NCBI RefSeq assembly: GCF_903893715.1
Contig: NZ_CAITNG010000013.1
Location: forward strand, 32,796 to 96,795
DNA length: 64,000 bases
Direction: 5' to 3'
Source: an uncultured Mucilaginibacter sp.
GTDB lineage: Bacteria > Bacteroidota > Bacteroidia > Sphingobacteriales > Sphingobacteriaceae
In this document: piece after piece, positions 8,989 through 19,369 of the stretch
How the letters are laid out: each line of letters begins with the position of its first letter
Position numbering within the stretch: the first letter of the stretch is position 1
The notes under the pieces: generated by a model
Seen by the model: the letters and a program-made list of their open reading frames with translations, nothing else
Told to the model about the DNA's origin: nothing
Databases searched by the model: none
Translations under genes and position numbers: made by a program

Positions 8989-10197
8989 ATGGAAATTTCA
9001 AGATATATTTTAGCACTCAATTGTGGTTCGTCGAGCTTGAAGTTTGGCTTGTTCAATGCGCAGAGTTTGGAGCAAACGCTGTCGGGAAAGGTTGCCTCAA
9101 AAGGATTGGTGGGATGGGATTTCAAAATAACCGGGCGTGATGGAGAAGTACTTGTAAACTATCCAATAGCCGGTCAGGATAGTTATGCTGCTGTTGATGA
9201 AGTTATCAACTGGTTTCAAAGCAACAAGCGACTTTATCCGCTTGCTGCCATTGGCCATCGCATGGTGCAGGGCGGACCAGATCATAGAAAGCCGGAGCTC
9301 ATCGGCGAGGCGTTGTTGAAAAGCCTCGACCAACTGGTCTATCTCGCACCAAACCATTTGCCAACCGAAATAGCGGTTGTTAAAACCGTGATAAAATCAT
9401 TCCCGGGTATACCGCAGGTAGCATGTTTCGATACTTTTTTTCATGCCGGATTACCGCCTTGCGCTAAATATTATGCCTTACCCAATGAATACAGGGCCCA
9501 GGGTTTAATCAGATATGGGTTTCATGGTCTTTCGTACGAATACATCATGAAGAGCCTGTGGCGGATAAATGCATCACTATCCCGAAAGAAAATAATTATT
9601 GCCCATCTGGGAAATGGTGCCAGTATGGTTGCTGTGAAAAACGGGGTAAGCATCGATACCACCATGGGGATAAGCCCGGTTGGCGGATTAGTGATGAGCA
9701 CACGTTCGGGGGATATTGACCCCGGTGTTGCCCTCTTTCTGCTGAAACAAAACAAGCTTAGTGTGGAACAATTAGATGACCTGCTCAGCAAACAATCGGG
9801 GTTAAAAGCTATTGCCGGCACCGGCGACATGGAAATTTTACTAAAAGACGAGCATACAGATGCAAAGGCCCGGGAGGCTGTTACGGCATTTTGTTATCAG
9901 GCAAAAAAACAAATAGGTGCGCTGGCCGCTGCAATGGGCGGACTTGACGCGCTGGTGTTTACCGGCGGCATCGGCGAAAACTCATCAATCATACGAAAAT
10001 ACATCTGCCATGGGCTCGATTTTTTGGGCATCAGCATTAACAAAGTGGCGAACGAAGACGGGCACCAGGTGATTTCGGAAGTTGAGGGTAAGGTGAAGGT
10101 ATGCGTGCTTGCGACCAACGAGGAGCGGATGATTGCCACGCATAGCCAAACTTTTATAAAAGAACAAAACATACATCAACACCACCATGAAAGATAA
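8989..10197 (+). CDS. ackA: Acetate kinase
   Basis: A 402-residue enzyme catalysing acetyl phosphate + ADP to acetate + ATP. Key residues are in register with characterised enzymes: N11 and the serines of [10 protein letters not shown]91 in GHRMVQGG, D148 in CFDTFFH, H179 in GFHG, the [24 protein letters not shown] block, FTGGIGENS, and the metal-binding glutamate in [12 protein letters not shown] 8989 is used rather than GTG 8980. Its 3' end overlaps the phosphoketolase start by 11 bp, so the two products are made together: the kinase consumes the acetyl phosphate made by the next enzyme. Confidence 0.95.
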   Translation: MEISRYILALNCGSSSLKFGLFNAQSLEQTLSGKVASKGLVGWDFKITGRDGEVLVNYPIAGQDSYAAVDEVINWFQSNKRLYPLAAIGHRMVQGGPDHRKPELIGEALLKSLDQLVYLAPNHLPTEIAVVKTVIKSFPGIPQVACFDTFFHAGLPPCAKYYALPNEYRAQGLIRYGFHGLSYEYIMKSLWRINASLSRKKIIIAHLGNGASMVAVKNGVSIDTTMGISPVGGLVMSTRSGDIDPGVALFLLKQNKLSVEQLDDLLSKQSGLKAIAGTGDMEILLKDEHTDAKAREAVTAFCYQAKKQIGALAAAMGGLDALVFTGGIGENSSIIRKYICHGLDFLGISINKVANEDGHQVISEVEGKVKVCVLATNEERMIATHSQTFIKEQNIHQHHHER

Positions 10198-12538
10198 AAC
10201 CAACGTAGAAAACCTGCACAGGTACTGGCAGGCCGCTAATTATCTGGCCGTGGGGCAGATATATTTACAGAACAACGCGCTGTTAAAAGAGCCGCTAAAA
10301 CCCGAACATATCAAACCCCGTTTGCTGGGCCATTGGGGCACATCGCCGGGATTAAACCTGGTATATGTGCACCTTAACCGGTTGATTGCCGATACAGGAG
10401 CCGATATATTGTATATATGCGGACCGGGGCATGGCGCGCCTGCCATAGTTGCCAATACTTACCTGGAAGCTACGTACTCGGAAATATACCCGCAAGTTCC
10501 GCAAAGCGAAGATGGGATGAAGGGACTGTTCAGGCAATTTTCAACGCCGGGCGGTGTACCAAGCCATACCAGCGCCCATACCCCCGGTTCGATACATGAA
10601 GGTGGCGAACTGGGCTACTCGTTAGTACATGCTTATGGAGCAGTATTGGATAACCCGGACCTGATTGCCGCCTGTGTGATTGGCGATGGCGAGGCTGAAA
10701 CCGGACCGCTGGAAGGGAGCTGGAAATCCATTGCTTTTATAAACCCGAAAACGGACGGCGCGGTGTTGCCGATACTCCACTTAAATGGTTATAAAATATC
10801 GGGGCCAACCGTATTAGCGCGAATGGCAGACGACAATTTGAGGTCGCTGTTTAATGGTTACGGGTACGAGGTGTTTTTTGTTGAAGGCGATGAGCCAATG
10901 GCCGTGCACGAGCAAATGATTACCACATTGAACGAGGTTTATCAAAAAATAAAACTGATACAACAAAGGGCACGCACAGGCGGGCCAACGGGTGGCATGA
11001 AATGGCCAATGATGATTTTGCGCACACCGAAAGGATGGACAGGGCCAAAAGAGTGGAAAGGTGTGCCGATTGAAGGAACTTTCCGCGCGCACCAGGTGCC
11101 CTTAACAGGGGTACGTGAAGACCCCGAAAAGCTGAAATACCTGGAACAGTGGATGCGCAGTTATCAGCCTGAAAAATTGTTTGACGAAAGCGGCAAACTG
11201 GTGCCCGAACTTGCCGCGCTGGCTCCGCAAGGCATTAAACGTATGAGTGCATCGCCCTATGCTAACGGTGGCTTATTATTAAAAGAGCTGGCCTTGCCCG
11301 ACTTTAAAAGTTATGCGCTTGAAATAGCGGCACCCGGTGTAGTGGAGGCCGAAAGCACCCGAAATTTAGGGAAATACCTGCGCGATATTTTTTCGCTTAA
11401 CGCGGAAGCCAAAAACTTCAGGCTTTTTTGCCCGGATGAAACCACGTCGAACAGGCTGGAGGCTGTTTTTGAAGTGACCAACCGTCGTTTTATGGAAACC
11501 ATCATTGCAAAAGACGAAAAACTGGCAACCGATGGCCGGGTAATGGAGGTATTGAGTGAGCACCTTTGCGAAGGCTGGCTGGAGGCTTATTTGCTTACCG
11601 GCAGGCATGGTATTTTTCCCTGCTATGAGGCTTTTGTTACCATTGTCGACTCGATGGTGAGCCAGTATGCCAAATGGATCAAGACCTCGCGCGAGCTGCC
11701 ATGGCGCAAACCCCTGGCATCGCTCAATTATCTACTCACCTCGCATGTGTGGAGGCAGGACAATAATGGTTACAGCCACCAGGGGCCGGGTTTTATTGAT
11801 ACTGTTGTGAATAAAAAAAGCGCGGTAGCCAGGATATATTTACCCCCGGACGCCAACACGCTATTGGCCGTTACCGACCATTGCCTGCGCAGCAAAGACT
11901 ATGTAAACGTGATTGTGGCAGGCAAGCAACCCGAGCTGCAATGGCTCACTATGGATGAAGCGGTTGCACACTGTGCCCGGGGTGCTTCGGTTTGGGAATG
12001 GGCAAGTACGGACAAGGGACAAGACCCCGATGTGGTATTGGGCTGTGCAGGAGATGTGCCTACGCTCGAAACAGTTGCCGCCGCAATGTTGTTGAGGGAA
12101 CATTTTCCGGATTTGAAAGTACGGTTGGTCAATGTGGTCGATTTGATGTCGTTATCGCCTCAGGCCTATCATCCGCATGGTATGAGCGAAGAATTGTTCA
12201 GGGAGCTGTTTACCGACGCCGCACCGGTAATTTTTGCTTTCCATGGGTATGTGCGTATCATTCACGATCTGGTGCATGGCCGGCCCGACCCGGCACGTTT
12301 CCACGTAAGGGGGTACCAGGAAGAAGGTACGACGACTACACCGTTCGACATGGTGGTGTTGAACCAAATGAGCAGGTACCATTTGGCGATGGAGGCTGTA
12401 AAAAGGGTTGCACGGTTACACCAGGAAGCGGGTGGTTTCCTGTCCTTTTGCGAAACCAAATTAAAGGAACATGAGGACTATATCTGTACATACCTGGATG
12501 ATATGCCCGAAATAAAAAACTGGAAATGGGTTAATTAA
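10187..12538 (+). CDS. xfp: Phosphoketolase (xylulose-5-P/fructose-6-P)
   Basis: A 783-residue thiamine-diphosphate enzyme that splits xylulose 5-phosphate or fructose 6-phosphate with phosphate to give acetyl phosphate plus glyceraldehyde 3-phosphate or erythrose 4-phosphate. Recognisable blocks are [27 protein letters not shown], the [25 protein letters not shown] signature, the ThDP motif GDGEAETGP, and SHQGPGF in the second half. Length matches the family. ATG 10187 overlaps ackA in another frame. Together with ackA it forms a bypass yielding ATP and acetate without pyruvate decarboxylation. Confidence 0.95.
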   Translation: MKDKTNVENLHRYWQAANYLAVGQIYLQNNALLKEPLKPEHIKPRLLGHWGTSPGLNLVYVHLNRLIADTGADILYICGPGHGAPAIVANTYLEATYSEIYPQVPQSEDGMKGLFRQFSTPGGVPSHTSAHTPGSIHEGGELGYSLVHAYGAVLDNPDLIAACVIGDGEAETGPLEGSWKSIAFINPKTDGAVLPILHLNGYKISGPTVLARMADDNLRSLFNGYGYEVFFVEGDEPMAVHEQMITTLNEVYQKIKLIQQRARTGGPTGGMKWPMMILRTPKGWTGPKEWKGVPIEGTFRAHQVPLTGVREDPEKLKYLEQWMRSYQPEKLFDESGKLVPELAALAPQGIKRMSASPYANGGLLLKELALPDFKSYALEIAAPGVVEAESTRNLGKYLRDIFSLNAEAKNFRLFCPDETTSNRLEAVFEVTNRRFMETIIAKDEKLATDGRVMEVLSEHLCEGWLEAYLLTGRHGIFPCYEAFVTIVDSMVSQYAKWIKTSRELPWRKPLASLNYLLTSHVWRQDNNGYSHQGPGFIDTVVNKKSAVARIYLPPDANTLLAVTDHCLRSKDYVNVIVAGKQPELQWLTMDEAVAHCARGASVWEWASTDKGQDPDVVLGCAGDVPTLETVAAAMLLREHFPDLKVRLVNVVDLMSLSPQAYHPHGMSEELFRELFTDAAPVIFAFHGYVRIIHDLVHGRPDPARFHVRGYQEEGTTTTPFDMVVLNQMSRYHLAMEAVKRVARLHQEAGGFLSFCETKLKEHEDYICTYLDDMPEIKNWKWVN

Positions 12539-12567
12539 GAAATAGTTACGGGCTTGCCTATAGTTTA

Positions 12568-12598
12568 AAAGCATGGGATTTGATTTTGTAGATGCTTT
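12568..12598 (+). terminator. Weak terminator-like hairpin after phosphoketolase
   Basis: AAAGCAT (12568-12574) pairs with ATGCTTT (12592-12598) across a 17-nt loop, followed by GCTTTTC rather than a clean T run. Position supports termination of the usp-ackA-xfp transcript; structure is only moderate. Confidence 0.35.
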
Positions 12599-12661
12599 GC
12601 TTTTCAATTTTAAAACCCGATAAATCTTGCTATATTGGTCTACTTGTTAATCCAAACTATT

Positions 12662-13582
12662 TTGAAACAGACGACCAAAGCATTAAACAGCGTCGCGATA
12701 ATTGTGTCGCTATGCGGACTGATAAATTTATCGGCATACGGCCAAAAACTGAACGCCGTGCAGGACGGCAGCGTATGGGCACCGCTCGGGGTGAAAATAG
12801 ACGGCAAGTTAAACGAATGGGGCGACACGTTTCAGGCGTATAACAACGCCACGGATATTTTTTATACCATGGCCAACGATGATGCGAATTTGTATTTGGT
12901 CATCAAATCGACTAACCAGGCCAACAACAACAAGATATTGGGCGGCGGGATAGATATTACCATCAACACTGCCGGAAAAAAGAAAGATAAGGATGCCTTT
13001 GTAATAGGTTTTCCTTTTGTTGATGTGGCGGCTCTGCGCAGCCAGATAATGGGCATGCGAAACAGCATGCGCGGTGGTCAGGGCGGACCACCTGATTCGG
13101 CAGCGATTGCTACTATGCGCAAAAACGCAGTGAGTGCCGCCAAACAAATTAAATTATGGGGTTTTGTAAAGGATGTACCCGACAGCCTGATATCCATTTA
13201 CAACGAATATGGTATTAAGGCCCGTGCCGATTTTGACAATAAAGGTAATTTGGTAGTAGAGTTGGCCATGCCGCTTAAATACCTACACCTATCCACCGAA
13301 GGCGATGCTTCATTTGCTTATAACATCAAGTTACCGGGCATACAGATACAAGCGATATTCCCTGAAGCGGCAGCCTTTGCAGGAGGAGGGCCACCGGGTG
13401 GTGGAGGAGGTGGTTTTGGTGGTGGAGGAGGTGGTTTTGGTGGTGGTGGAGGCGGTGGTGGTGGCGGAATGCCCCAGGGCGGTAATATACCCCGCGGCAT
13501 GGCTGATTTTGCCAGTATGCTAAGCCCTACCGATTTTTGGGGCAAATATACGTTGGCTAAGAATGTGAAGGTGCTAAAGTAA
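12662..13582 (+). CDS. Secreted CBM9-like protein with Gly-rich tract
   Basis: About 306 residues. I choose the TTG at 12662 because it begins a clean signal peptide (MKQTTKALNSVAIIVSLCGL, cleavage near SAYGQ); a TTG at 12635 in the same frame only adds hydrophobic residues. The mature N-terminal part (IDGKLNEWGDTF, then IFYTMANDDANLYLVIKST) has the pattern of CBM9-like/DOMON-like sugar- or haem-binding beta-sandwiches. A Gly/Phe repeat follows at about residues 245-275, encoded by a 21-bp minisatellite. The last 35 residues return to ordinary composition. Function unknown. It ends 2 bp from the convergent TPR gene. Confidence 0.72.
   Translation: MKQTTKALNSVAIIVSLCGLINLSAYGQKLNAVQDGSVWAPLGVKIDGKLNEWGDTFQAYNNATDIFYTMANDDANLYLVIKSTNQANNNKILGGGIDITINTAGKKKDKDAFVIGFPFVDVAALRSQIMGMRNSMRGGQGGPPDSAAIATMRKNAVSAAKQIKLWGFVKDVPDSLISIYNEYGIKARADFDNKGNLVVELAMPLKYLHLSTEGDASFAYNIKLPGIQIQAIFPEAAAFAGGGPPGGGGGGFGGGGGGFGGGGGGGGGGMPQGGNIPRGMADFASMLSPTDFWGKYTLAKNVKVLK
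13397..13467 (+). repeat. In-frame 21-bp minisatellite encoding GGGGGGF
   Basis: Two exact 21-bp units (13397-13417 and 13418-13438) and a degenerate third specify poly-Gly with interspersed Phe in the CBM9-like protein. Because 21 is a multiple of three, gain or loss of a unit changes length without shifting frame. Confidence 0.85.
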
Positions 13583-13584
13583 GA

Positions 13585-14622
13585 CTACAGTCCTCTATCT
13601 GTATTTTTAATCCAATCATTCAAAGCTGCTGCCTGCGCGGCGTTGTCTTTTAACCATTTGGCGCTATCGCCTTTGGTATCGCTCAGCATCATAGTACGGG
13701 TAAAGGCGGGCATATTGTCGGTTTGTGATAGCTTATAAAAGTATTCAACAAAAAACTTATCAAAAAAGCTCCTGTCGGTTTTCTTTGCAGATAGTTCTCC
13801 CGCAAACGAGAAAATGCTTTTCAATTCGTATTCCAGCAGGTCGGCGCCGGCCAGATTTTTTGTTTTTGCCGATGCGGTAACCAACTGTATGCCCAGGTTA
13901 AAGGTATTGCTCTCTTTATCCTCGTCGCTTGGGATGGTGATGGTTGTTTTGCCTGCGGCATCCGTCAGTACGCCGCCTTGTATAATGTGCTGTATATTGC
14001 CATAAGCTTCTGCGGCACGGGCGCCTGTTGGCTCCAACAGCAAAAAGCTGCAAAAGCCCAATAAGGCATTGGCCCGTTTGTTTTGATGAAAGGTAACGAG
14101 AGCGTACAAACGTTGGCTGCTGGCGTTTGCAGGGTTGCGCCTAATGGCTTCAATGGCGCATTCTTCAGCCTCCAGGTATTGTTGGTTCCTAAAGTAAGCG
14201 ATGCCGAAATTATAATATATCTGAGGGTAATTGGGGTCGATCTTGATGGCCTCGCGGTACATGGCCACAGCGTTTTTAGTGTCGCGGGCTTCATCATAAA
14301 TACTGGCCCATAATGAGTACGCCGCTGCACCAATGTTACCCGTTGTGGCTTTTACAGCTTTTTGGAGGTAGGGTACAGCGTCTTGTGATTTCTTACCCAT
14401 GTAAAGCGAGTAGGCCATTTCGTAGTTGGCGTAGGCGTTTTCGGGGTCGGTTTTTAATACCTCGTTGTATTTGGCCATGGCATCGGCATATTTACCTTGA
14501 TTGTATAAGGCTATCCCTTGTTTTACCAAATCGCTGGCTGGGCTGCCATCCTGGGCTTTTGCCGATAACACGGCGATACAAAGCACACCTATTCCCAGGA
14601 TTAAATTACGTAGGTTTTTCAT
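13585..14622 (-). CDS. Secreted tetratricopeptide-repeat protein
   Basis: A 345-residue protein with a signal peptide (MKNLRNLILGIGVLCIAVLSAKAQ) and about five TPR units between residues 30 and 200, e.g. GIALYNQGKYADAMAKYNEVLKTDP and YYNFGIAYFRNQQYLEAEECA. The C-terminal 140 residues lack TPRs and look like a small helical domain. TPRs mediate protein-protein contacts; the partner is unknown. It may be co-transcribed with the LolA-like gene 43 bp upstream on the same strand. Confidence 0.82.
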   Translation of the reverse strand: MKNLRNLILGIGVLCIAVLSAKAQDGSPASDLVKQGIALYNQGKYADAMAKYNEVLKTDPENAYANYEMAYSLYMGKKSQDAVPYLQKAVKATTGNIGAAAYSLWASIYDEARDTKNAVAMYREAIKIDPNYPQIYYNFGIAYFRNQQYLEAEECAIEAIRRNPANASSQRLYALVTFHQNKRANALLGFCSFLLLEPTGARAAEAYGNIQHIIQGGVLTDAAGKTTITIPSDEDKESNTFNLGIQLVTASAKTKNLAGADLLEYELKSIFSFAGELSAKKTDRSFFDKFFVEYFYKLSQTDNMPAFTRTMMLSDTKGDSAKWLKDNAAQAAALNDWIKNTDRGL

Positions 14623-14665
14623 GCAATAAAATTACAAAAATGCTGCGGAAGCGGGTTACAAATTG

Positions 14666-15403
14666 CTATTGCGATGGTAATTTTACATAGTGGTAGGGGT
14701 CGAACAGGTGTTCATCCAATCCCGCTAAGGCTTTGCAGTCGAAATAACTTTCTACCTGCAACAGTTTACCGTCGATGTAAAAGTGGACTTTGGTTTCGGT
14801 CCAGCCGGCATCCAATTTAAGGTGGTCGTCGAACAAGGCCTCTTCTTTGCCTGTTTTGTTGTATTCTATCATACGCACCAGGTACAGGTCGGTTTTATCT
14901 ACCCAAATCTGGTTTATTTTCTCCGTGTTATCGTTGGCGCCAATCACATAAACAGGTTTTCCTTTCCAGGTATCCTCGTGGGCTTTTGTAAGGTCGTACC
15001 CCAATACTTTAAACTTCTCCATTGTTTTTTCGATGGGGTAGGAATACATGCCGCCCAATAAAAATATGAGGTCGTTACCCTGTCCGGAAGATGCTTTTAA
15101 TTCGCCGCCTCCAATTCTATATGTTGAGTCGTTGCGAAAAATGATGGTGTTATTGTTGGCGAAAGGTTCAATATCGATACGTAACTTATCGGGATACAAC
15201 ATCAACTCACGCCAGGTTTGGGTACTTTTCAGCGAATCGTTGCGGTAGCGCTCGGTGGTTTGCCTGAAGGTAAGCGCACGATGCCATTTACCGGCATATT
15301 TGGCATACATTATCCTTAATACACCTTCGCCTGTGTTTTTCATGTTGAACGAAAGCATTAGAAATGCAGCAATAATAGCGTAGCCAATGATTTTGATTTT
15401 CAT
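14666..15403 (-). CDS. Secreted LolA-like lipoprotein-carrier-fold protein
   Basis: A 245-residue protein with an N-terminal export signal (MKIKIIGYAIIAAFLMLSF). The mature part reads as a run of beta-strands similar to LolA/LolB-type half-barrels: TTERYRNDSLKSTQTWRELMLYPDKLRID, NTIIFRNDSTYRIGGGE, GKPVYVIGANDNTEKINQIWVDKTDLYLVRMIEY. That order (stress-bearing strand, lipid cavity, IWVDKxxLYLVR) is common in outer-membrane lipoprotein-sorting-like proteins. Not assigned to LolA proper, because essential LolA residues cannot be recognised. Function is inferred only at fold level. Confidence 0.6.
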   Translation of the reverse strand: MKIKIIGYAIIAAFLMLSFNMKNTGEGVLRIMYAKYAGKWHRALTFRQTTERYRNDSLKSTQTWRELMLYPDKLRIDIEPFANNNTIIFRNDSTYRIGGGELKASSGQGNDLIFLLGGMYSYPIEKTMEKFKVLGYDLTKAHEDTWKGKPVYVIGANDNTEKINQIWVDKTDLYLVRMIEYNKTGKEEALFDDHLKLDAGWTETKVHFYIDGKLLQVESYFDCKALAGLDEHLFDPYHYVKLPSQ

Positions 15404-15430
15404 GGTTTGGATTTTGGTTTCTGGTTCATT

Positions 15431-16015
15431 TTATACAAACACATCAATATAGTGCACGGTTGCCGAAACGGGTGTAATACCATGTTTTTGCAGTGAGTTA
15501 AAATACAGGCTGTCGCCGGTTTTTAACATGTACTCGGTATCACCCACTTTCATGGCCATTTCGCCCTCGATAATAAATATGAACTCCTCACCCTCATGTG
15601 ATAGCTGGTGCGGTACCACCTCGCCCTTTTTGGCTGTAAACAAAAAGGGTTGCATTTTTTTCTTGTGAAAACCTGAGGCGAATGGAAAAATAGAGTAGCC
15701 TTTTTCGGTAAGGGTTAGTTTGCTTATAGATTCCTGTTGCGGCGTAAATATGGCCCTGGTACCGGCTTCCTGCTCGAGCAGGTTTGATATATTGGTGCCC
15801 AGTGCCCGGGCTATTTTAACGATGGCAGCAACAGAAGGTACGGTGCGGTTGTTTTCGATTTTCGAAATCATGCTTTTTGACAGCTCACTTTGGTCGGCTA
15901 TCTCCTGCAAGGTTCGGTTTTGGGTTTTGCGCAAAATCCGGATGCGGTCGCCAAGGTGAAGGAAATTTTTTGCCTGTATCTTTTCTTCTATTAATAGGTG
16001 GGTATCGTCGGGCAT
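15431..16015 (-). CDS. XRE-family regulator with C-terminal cupin
   Basis: A 194-residue DNA-binding regulator. Residues about 20-75 are an HTH_3 domain (IRILRKTQNRTLQEIADQSELSKSMISKIENNRTVPSVAAIVKIARALG); residues about 120-190 are a cupin (HQLSHEGEEFIFIIEGEMAMKVGDTEYMLKTGDSLYFNSLQKHG). Regulators of this layout commonly sense small molecules such as amino acids or polyamines. The neighbouring LolA-like gene is 27 bp downstream, the cardiolipin synthase gene is divergent. A CATCTTTG box at 16037-16044 on the minus strand differs by one base from TAnnTTTG and may be its promoter. Confidence 0.9.
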   Translation of the reverse strand: MPDDTHLLIEEKIQAKNFLHLGDRIRILRKTQNRTLQEIADQSELSKSMISKIENNRTVPSVAAIVKIARALGTNISNLLEQEAGTRAIFTPQQESISKLTLTEKGYSIFPFASGFHKKKMQPFLFTAKKGEVVPHQLSHEGEEFIFIIEGEMAMKVGDTEYMLKTGDSLYFNSLQKHGITPVSATVHYIDVFV

Positions 16016-16231
16016 AACAATCTCAGTTTTTCATGGCAAAGATGAACAAGGTTTATCTTTTATTTCCAAATATAACTATTTACCTAATGGGTTGAAAAAC
16101 CATTGCGCCCTACCGGCGTTAGCTTTACTTAAGCGGTCAAGCGGTTGTGGTACTAAATTTACAATTTCATACATTAGTCCTGAAAAAGGGCAAGCACATA
16201 AACCAACCATTATAACGTCGTACCCTCAATT

Positions 16232-17683
16232 ATGAACTGGATACTTGTTGCCGAAATAGGCTATACCATCATCATCTTTTTTGTGTGCCTGCATATTATT
16301 TATAATACCGCATCCACAACAAAAACGCTCGCTTATATACTGGTGGCGATATTCATCCCGGTTATTGGCGCGACGATATACTTTGTGGTGGGCACCAACT
16401 ACCGCAAAAACAAGCTGTATAGCAAAAAAATTCTGAACGATGGTAACCTGTTGAACGAAGTAAGGGAAAAAATAAACCTTGATTCGGAAAAAGCCTGGGA
16501 CACTGCGGAACCCGAGGTGCAGAAACATAAAAAACTGGCCCGTTTTTTATTGAAGGACAGCGACAGCCCGCTTACTTCAAATAACGAAGTTGAATTATTG
16601 CTGAATGGGGAAGATAAATTCCCGGTGGTGATTGAAGCGTTGAAGAACGCCAAACACCATATACACATTGAATATTATATTTTTGAGGACGAGGAGATCG
16701 GGAATCAAATAGCTAATATTTTGATGCAAAAAGCTGCCGAAGGTGTACAGGTCCGTTTTATTTACGATGATTTTGGCAGCCGCTCTATCCGAAAAAAAAT
16801 TGTGCCGCAATTAATTGAAGCGGGGGTTGAGGCTTACCCGTTTTACCGGATATATTTTATGGCCCTGGCCAACCGGGTTAATTATCGCAACCACCGTAAA
16901 ATAATTGTTGTTGATGGCTGTATCGGCTTTACAGGCGGTATCAACGTGGCCGACCGCTACATTAACAGTCCGGATAAACCGGAACAACTGTATTGGCGTG
17001 ATACCCATGTAAAAATTACCGGGCCGGGTGTTTATTACCTGCAATACCTGTTTATATGCGATTGGAACTTTTGCGCGGGGCAGGAGTTGCCCATTAACAA
17101 GGATTATTTTTGTACCAAACCAAGCCCTAAAGGCAGGGCGCTTGTGCAAATTGCCGCCAGCGGGCCGGACTCGGATACGCCGACCATTATGTTTTCGTTG
17201 CTGCAGACCATAGGTATAGCCGAAAATGAGTTGCTGATTACCACCCCCTATTTTATACCCGGCGAAAGTATACTGGATGCTTTGAACGTAGCCGCCATAA
17301 GCGGGGTTAAGGTGAAGCTTTTGGTGCCCAAAAAATCAGATTCAGCGTTTGTGGGCGCGGCTGCCCGGTCATATTATGCCGAACTGCTCGATTCGGGCGT
17401 TGAGGTGTATTTGTACGAAAAAGGATTTGTACATGCCAAAACGTTGGTTTCCGATGGGCAACTGGCCATCATCGGCACAGCCAATATGGACCATAGGAGC
17501 TTTGAACTAAACTTTGAAGTGAACAGCATGATATACGATGAGGGTATAGCAAAACAACTGCGCGATGCTTTTTATAATGACTTAAAAGATGCAGTTAAAA
17601 TTGACCCCGAACGCTGGAACAAACGCCGCATTTATAAACAACTCCCCGAAAGAATAGCCCGCCTGCTATCGCCGCTGCTTTAA
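16232..17683 (+). CDS. cls: Cardiolipin synthase, phospholipase D superfamily
   Basis: A 483-residue membrane enzyme that condenses two phosphatidylglycerols to cardiolipin and glycerol. Two N-terminal membrane helices (residues about 4-24 and 32-52, PLDc_N) precede two HKD catalytic motifs: NHRKIIVVDGCIGFTGG and HAKTLVSDGQLAIIGTANMDHRSF. The spacing and C-terminal LPERIARLLSPLL end are typical of bacterial ClsA-type enzymes. It is divergent from the XRE-cupin gene. Confidence 0.92.
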   Translation: MNWILVAEIGYTIIIFFVCLHIIYNTASTTKTLAYILVAIFIPVIGATIYFVVGTNYRKNKLYSKKILNDGNLLNEVREKINLDSEKAWDTAEPEVQKHKKLARFLLKDSDSPLTSNNEVELLLNGEDKFPVVIEALKNAKHHIHIEYYIFEDEEIGNQIANILMQKAAEGVQVRFIYDDFGSRSIRKKIVPQLIEAGVEAYPFYRIYFMALANRVNYRNHRKIIVVDGCIGFTGGINVADRYINSPDKPEQLYWRDTHVKITGPGVYYLQYLFICDWNFCAGQELPINKDYFCTKPSPKGRALVQIAASGPDSDTPTIMFSLLQTIGIAENELLITTPYFIPGESILDALNVAAISGVKVKLLVPKKSDSAFVGAAARSYYAELLDSGVEVYLYEKGFVHAKTLVSDGQLAIIGTANMDHRSFELNFEVNSMIYDEGIAKQLRDAFYNDLKDAVKIDPERWNKRRIYKQLPERIARLLSPLL

Positions 17684-17765
17684 TGCGTTGGCGGATAATC
17701 AAATCCGAAATTTTACGTTAAATTTAAGTGCGATTTTTATTGATTTAATAATAATAGAAATTATA

Positions 17766-17773
17766 TACCTTTG
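17766..17773 (+). promoter_or_regulatory. -7 promoter element TACCTTTG
   Basis: Exact match to the Bacteroidota TAnnTTTG -7 element, followed by C, 76 bp before the TPR gene. An ATTG at 17739-17742 could serve as -33 with slightly long spacing. Confidence 0.6.
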
Positions 17774-17848
17774 CATTAGTACTTGTAATCAACACAATAG
17801 TTAATCGGGCCAATTTTTTAAACCGGAGCTGAATTTTTTATTTAACAC

Positions 17849-19294
17849 ATGCTGCACTCACTAAAACCGGTGTACGGGATAGTTATCCTCCTTACATTCA
17901 CCTTTGCGGGTGCGGTGCATGCCCAAAATGTGCCCCCGGATGGCAATGGGCCACTTGTAGGCAGCGCTATCGACAAGGAAAACCAAGCTGATTATAAAGG
18001 AGCTGTTGACGATTGCAACAAGGCGATTGCTGCCAACCCGGCCAACGCGCAGGCCTATATGGTGCGTGGCTTGGCCTATTACGACCTTGAGCGCTACAAA
18101 GAGGCCATTGTTGATTACGATAAAGCCATCAGGCTTTTGCCCGGAAATGCTTTTTACCACATTAGCAGGGGCGATGCTTATAAAAAACTAAAGGAATACC
18201 AAAACGCCATAAACGATTACGATAAAGCGATTGCTGTTAACGTGAACTATATTAACGCCTATGTTAACCGCGCCAATGCCGAAAGTGAACTGGGCCGCTT
18301 TGACGAGGCCATTGAGGATACCAAAAAAGTAATAGAACTTGACCCTAAAAATTGCACGGCGTATAATAACCTGGGTTACGAAAAGATGAAACTCGGGCAA
18401 TACGGTGATGCCTTTGCCGATTTTAACAAAGCTTTGGCTATTAACCCGCGCAACGAATATGCCTGCATCAACACCGGATCGGTTAACTATTGGTTGGGCA
18501 ATTATGAGGATGCCATCCGCGAATACAAAAAAGCCATTGAGTTTTTCCCGAAATCGCCGAAAGGTTATACCAACCGGGGCATGGCCGAATTTAAATTGGG
18601 CATGTATGAAGAAGCCTTGACGGATTATACCACTTCGTTAACGCTGGATGCCAAAAGCGCCTATACGCTGCTTAACCTGGGCGAGTTGAAATTGACCCTG
18701 CGCGATTATAAAGAGGCTGTAAAGGCATTGTGCACTTCCATATCGATTGATTCTACAGATGCGAGGGCATATAACAGCTTGGGATACGCTTATTTTTTAT
18801 CGAAAAACTATAACCACGCCATAGCCAGTTACAACAAAGCCATTGCGAAAGGCGGGATAGGTTATAAACCCTACTACCAATATTTTGACGAAGCCATGTA
18901 TGGGTTGAGGAAACACCCGGTAAGCCAGTTTACCAATTTGGAATGGATATCGCCGGTGGAGGATGTGAACAAATTGTACAAAGGCACCATACAGTTATCG
19001 GGCAAACCACAATTGGCCATCCGCGTAAAAATATCGTCGACCAAGCCCATCAGCAAGCAAAACATCCAGTTAATGGTTAACGACCAGCCAATGAACGCTG
19101 GTGACAAGATGAGCATACTCGACTCGAAAGAATTACCGAAAAATGTACAGACCGGCAATTTTGAATACGAATACCATGCCGTGATACAGGTTTCGCCCGG
19201 ACAAAATGTATTGAAAGTGGTTTACGGCAATAAACATACACCCGAACTGAACATCGTTTACAACACCCAAATAAGCGAAGCTTTTTTAAACTGA
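17849..19294 (+). CDS. Secreted TPR protein with beta-rich C-terminal domain
   Basis: A 481-residue exported protein (signal peptide to about residue 25, VHAQ) with roughly nine TPR units from residue 35 to 345. They share the motif AxxxYDKAIxLxP and its variants (DYDKAIRLLPGNA, DYDKAIAVNVNY, DFNKALAINPRN, SYNKAIAKGG). The last 120 residues are beta-rich (LAIRVKISSTKPISKQNIQLMVNDQPMN), similar to the caspase-associated beta-sandwich seen in Bacteroidota TPR proteins. A TAnnTTTG promoter lies 76 bp upstream. Its role, perhaps as a scaffold in the periplasm, is not known. Confidence 0.85.
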   Translation: MLHSLKPVYGIVILLTFTFAGAVHAQNVPPDGNGPLVGSAIDKENQADYKGAVDDCNKAIAANPANAQAYMVRGLAYYDLERYKEAIVDYDKAIRLLPGNAFYHISRGDAYKKLKEYQNAINDYDKAIAVNVNYINAYVNRANAESELGRFDEAIEDTKKVIELDPKNCTAYNNLGYEKMKLGQYGDAFADFNKALAINPRNEYACINTGSVNYWLGNYEDAIREYKKAIEFFPKSPKGYTNRGMAEFKLGMYEEALTDYTTSLTLDAKSAYTLLNLGELKLTLRDYKEAVKALCTSISIDSTDARAYNSLGYAYFLSKNYNHAIASYNKAIAKGGIGYKPYYQYFDEAMYGLRKHPVSQFTNLEWISPVEDVNKLYKGTIQLSGKPQLAIRVKISSTKPISKQNIQLMVNDQPMNAGDKMSILDSKELPKNVQTGNFEYEYHAVIQVSPGQNVLKVVYGNKHTPELNIVYNTQISEAFLN

Positions 19295-19369
19295 GATACA
19301 ATATCTGCGGTTGCTAAAAAAAACACATCATTTATTTAAACTATAAGGCAAATACTTTGTTGGCATGGT

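Noticed and set aside
11992..12474. A 160-residue plus-strand frame within phosphoketolase
   Set aside because: Lies wholly in another frame of a full-length, well-conserved enzyme.
15431..16015. Toxin-antitoxin antitoxin assignment for the XRE protein
   Set aside because: The C-terminal cupin and lack of an adjacent toxin gene fit a metabolic regulator.
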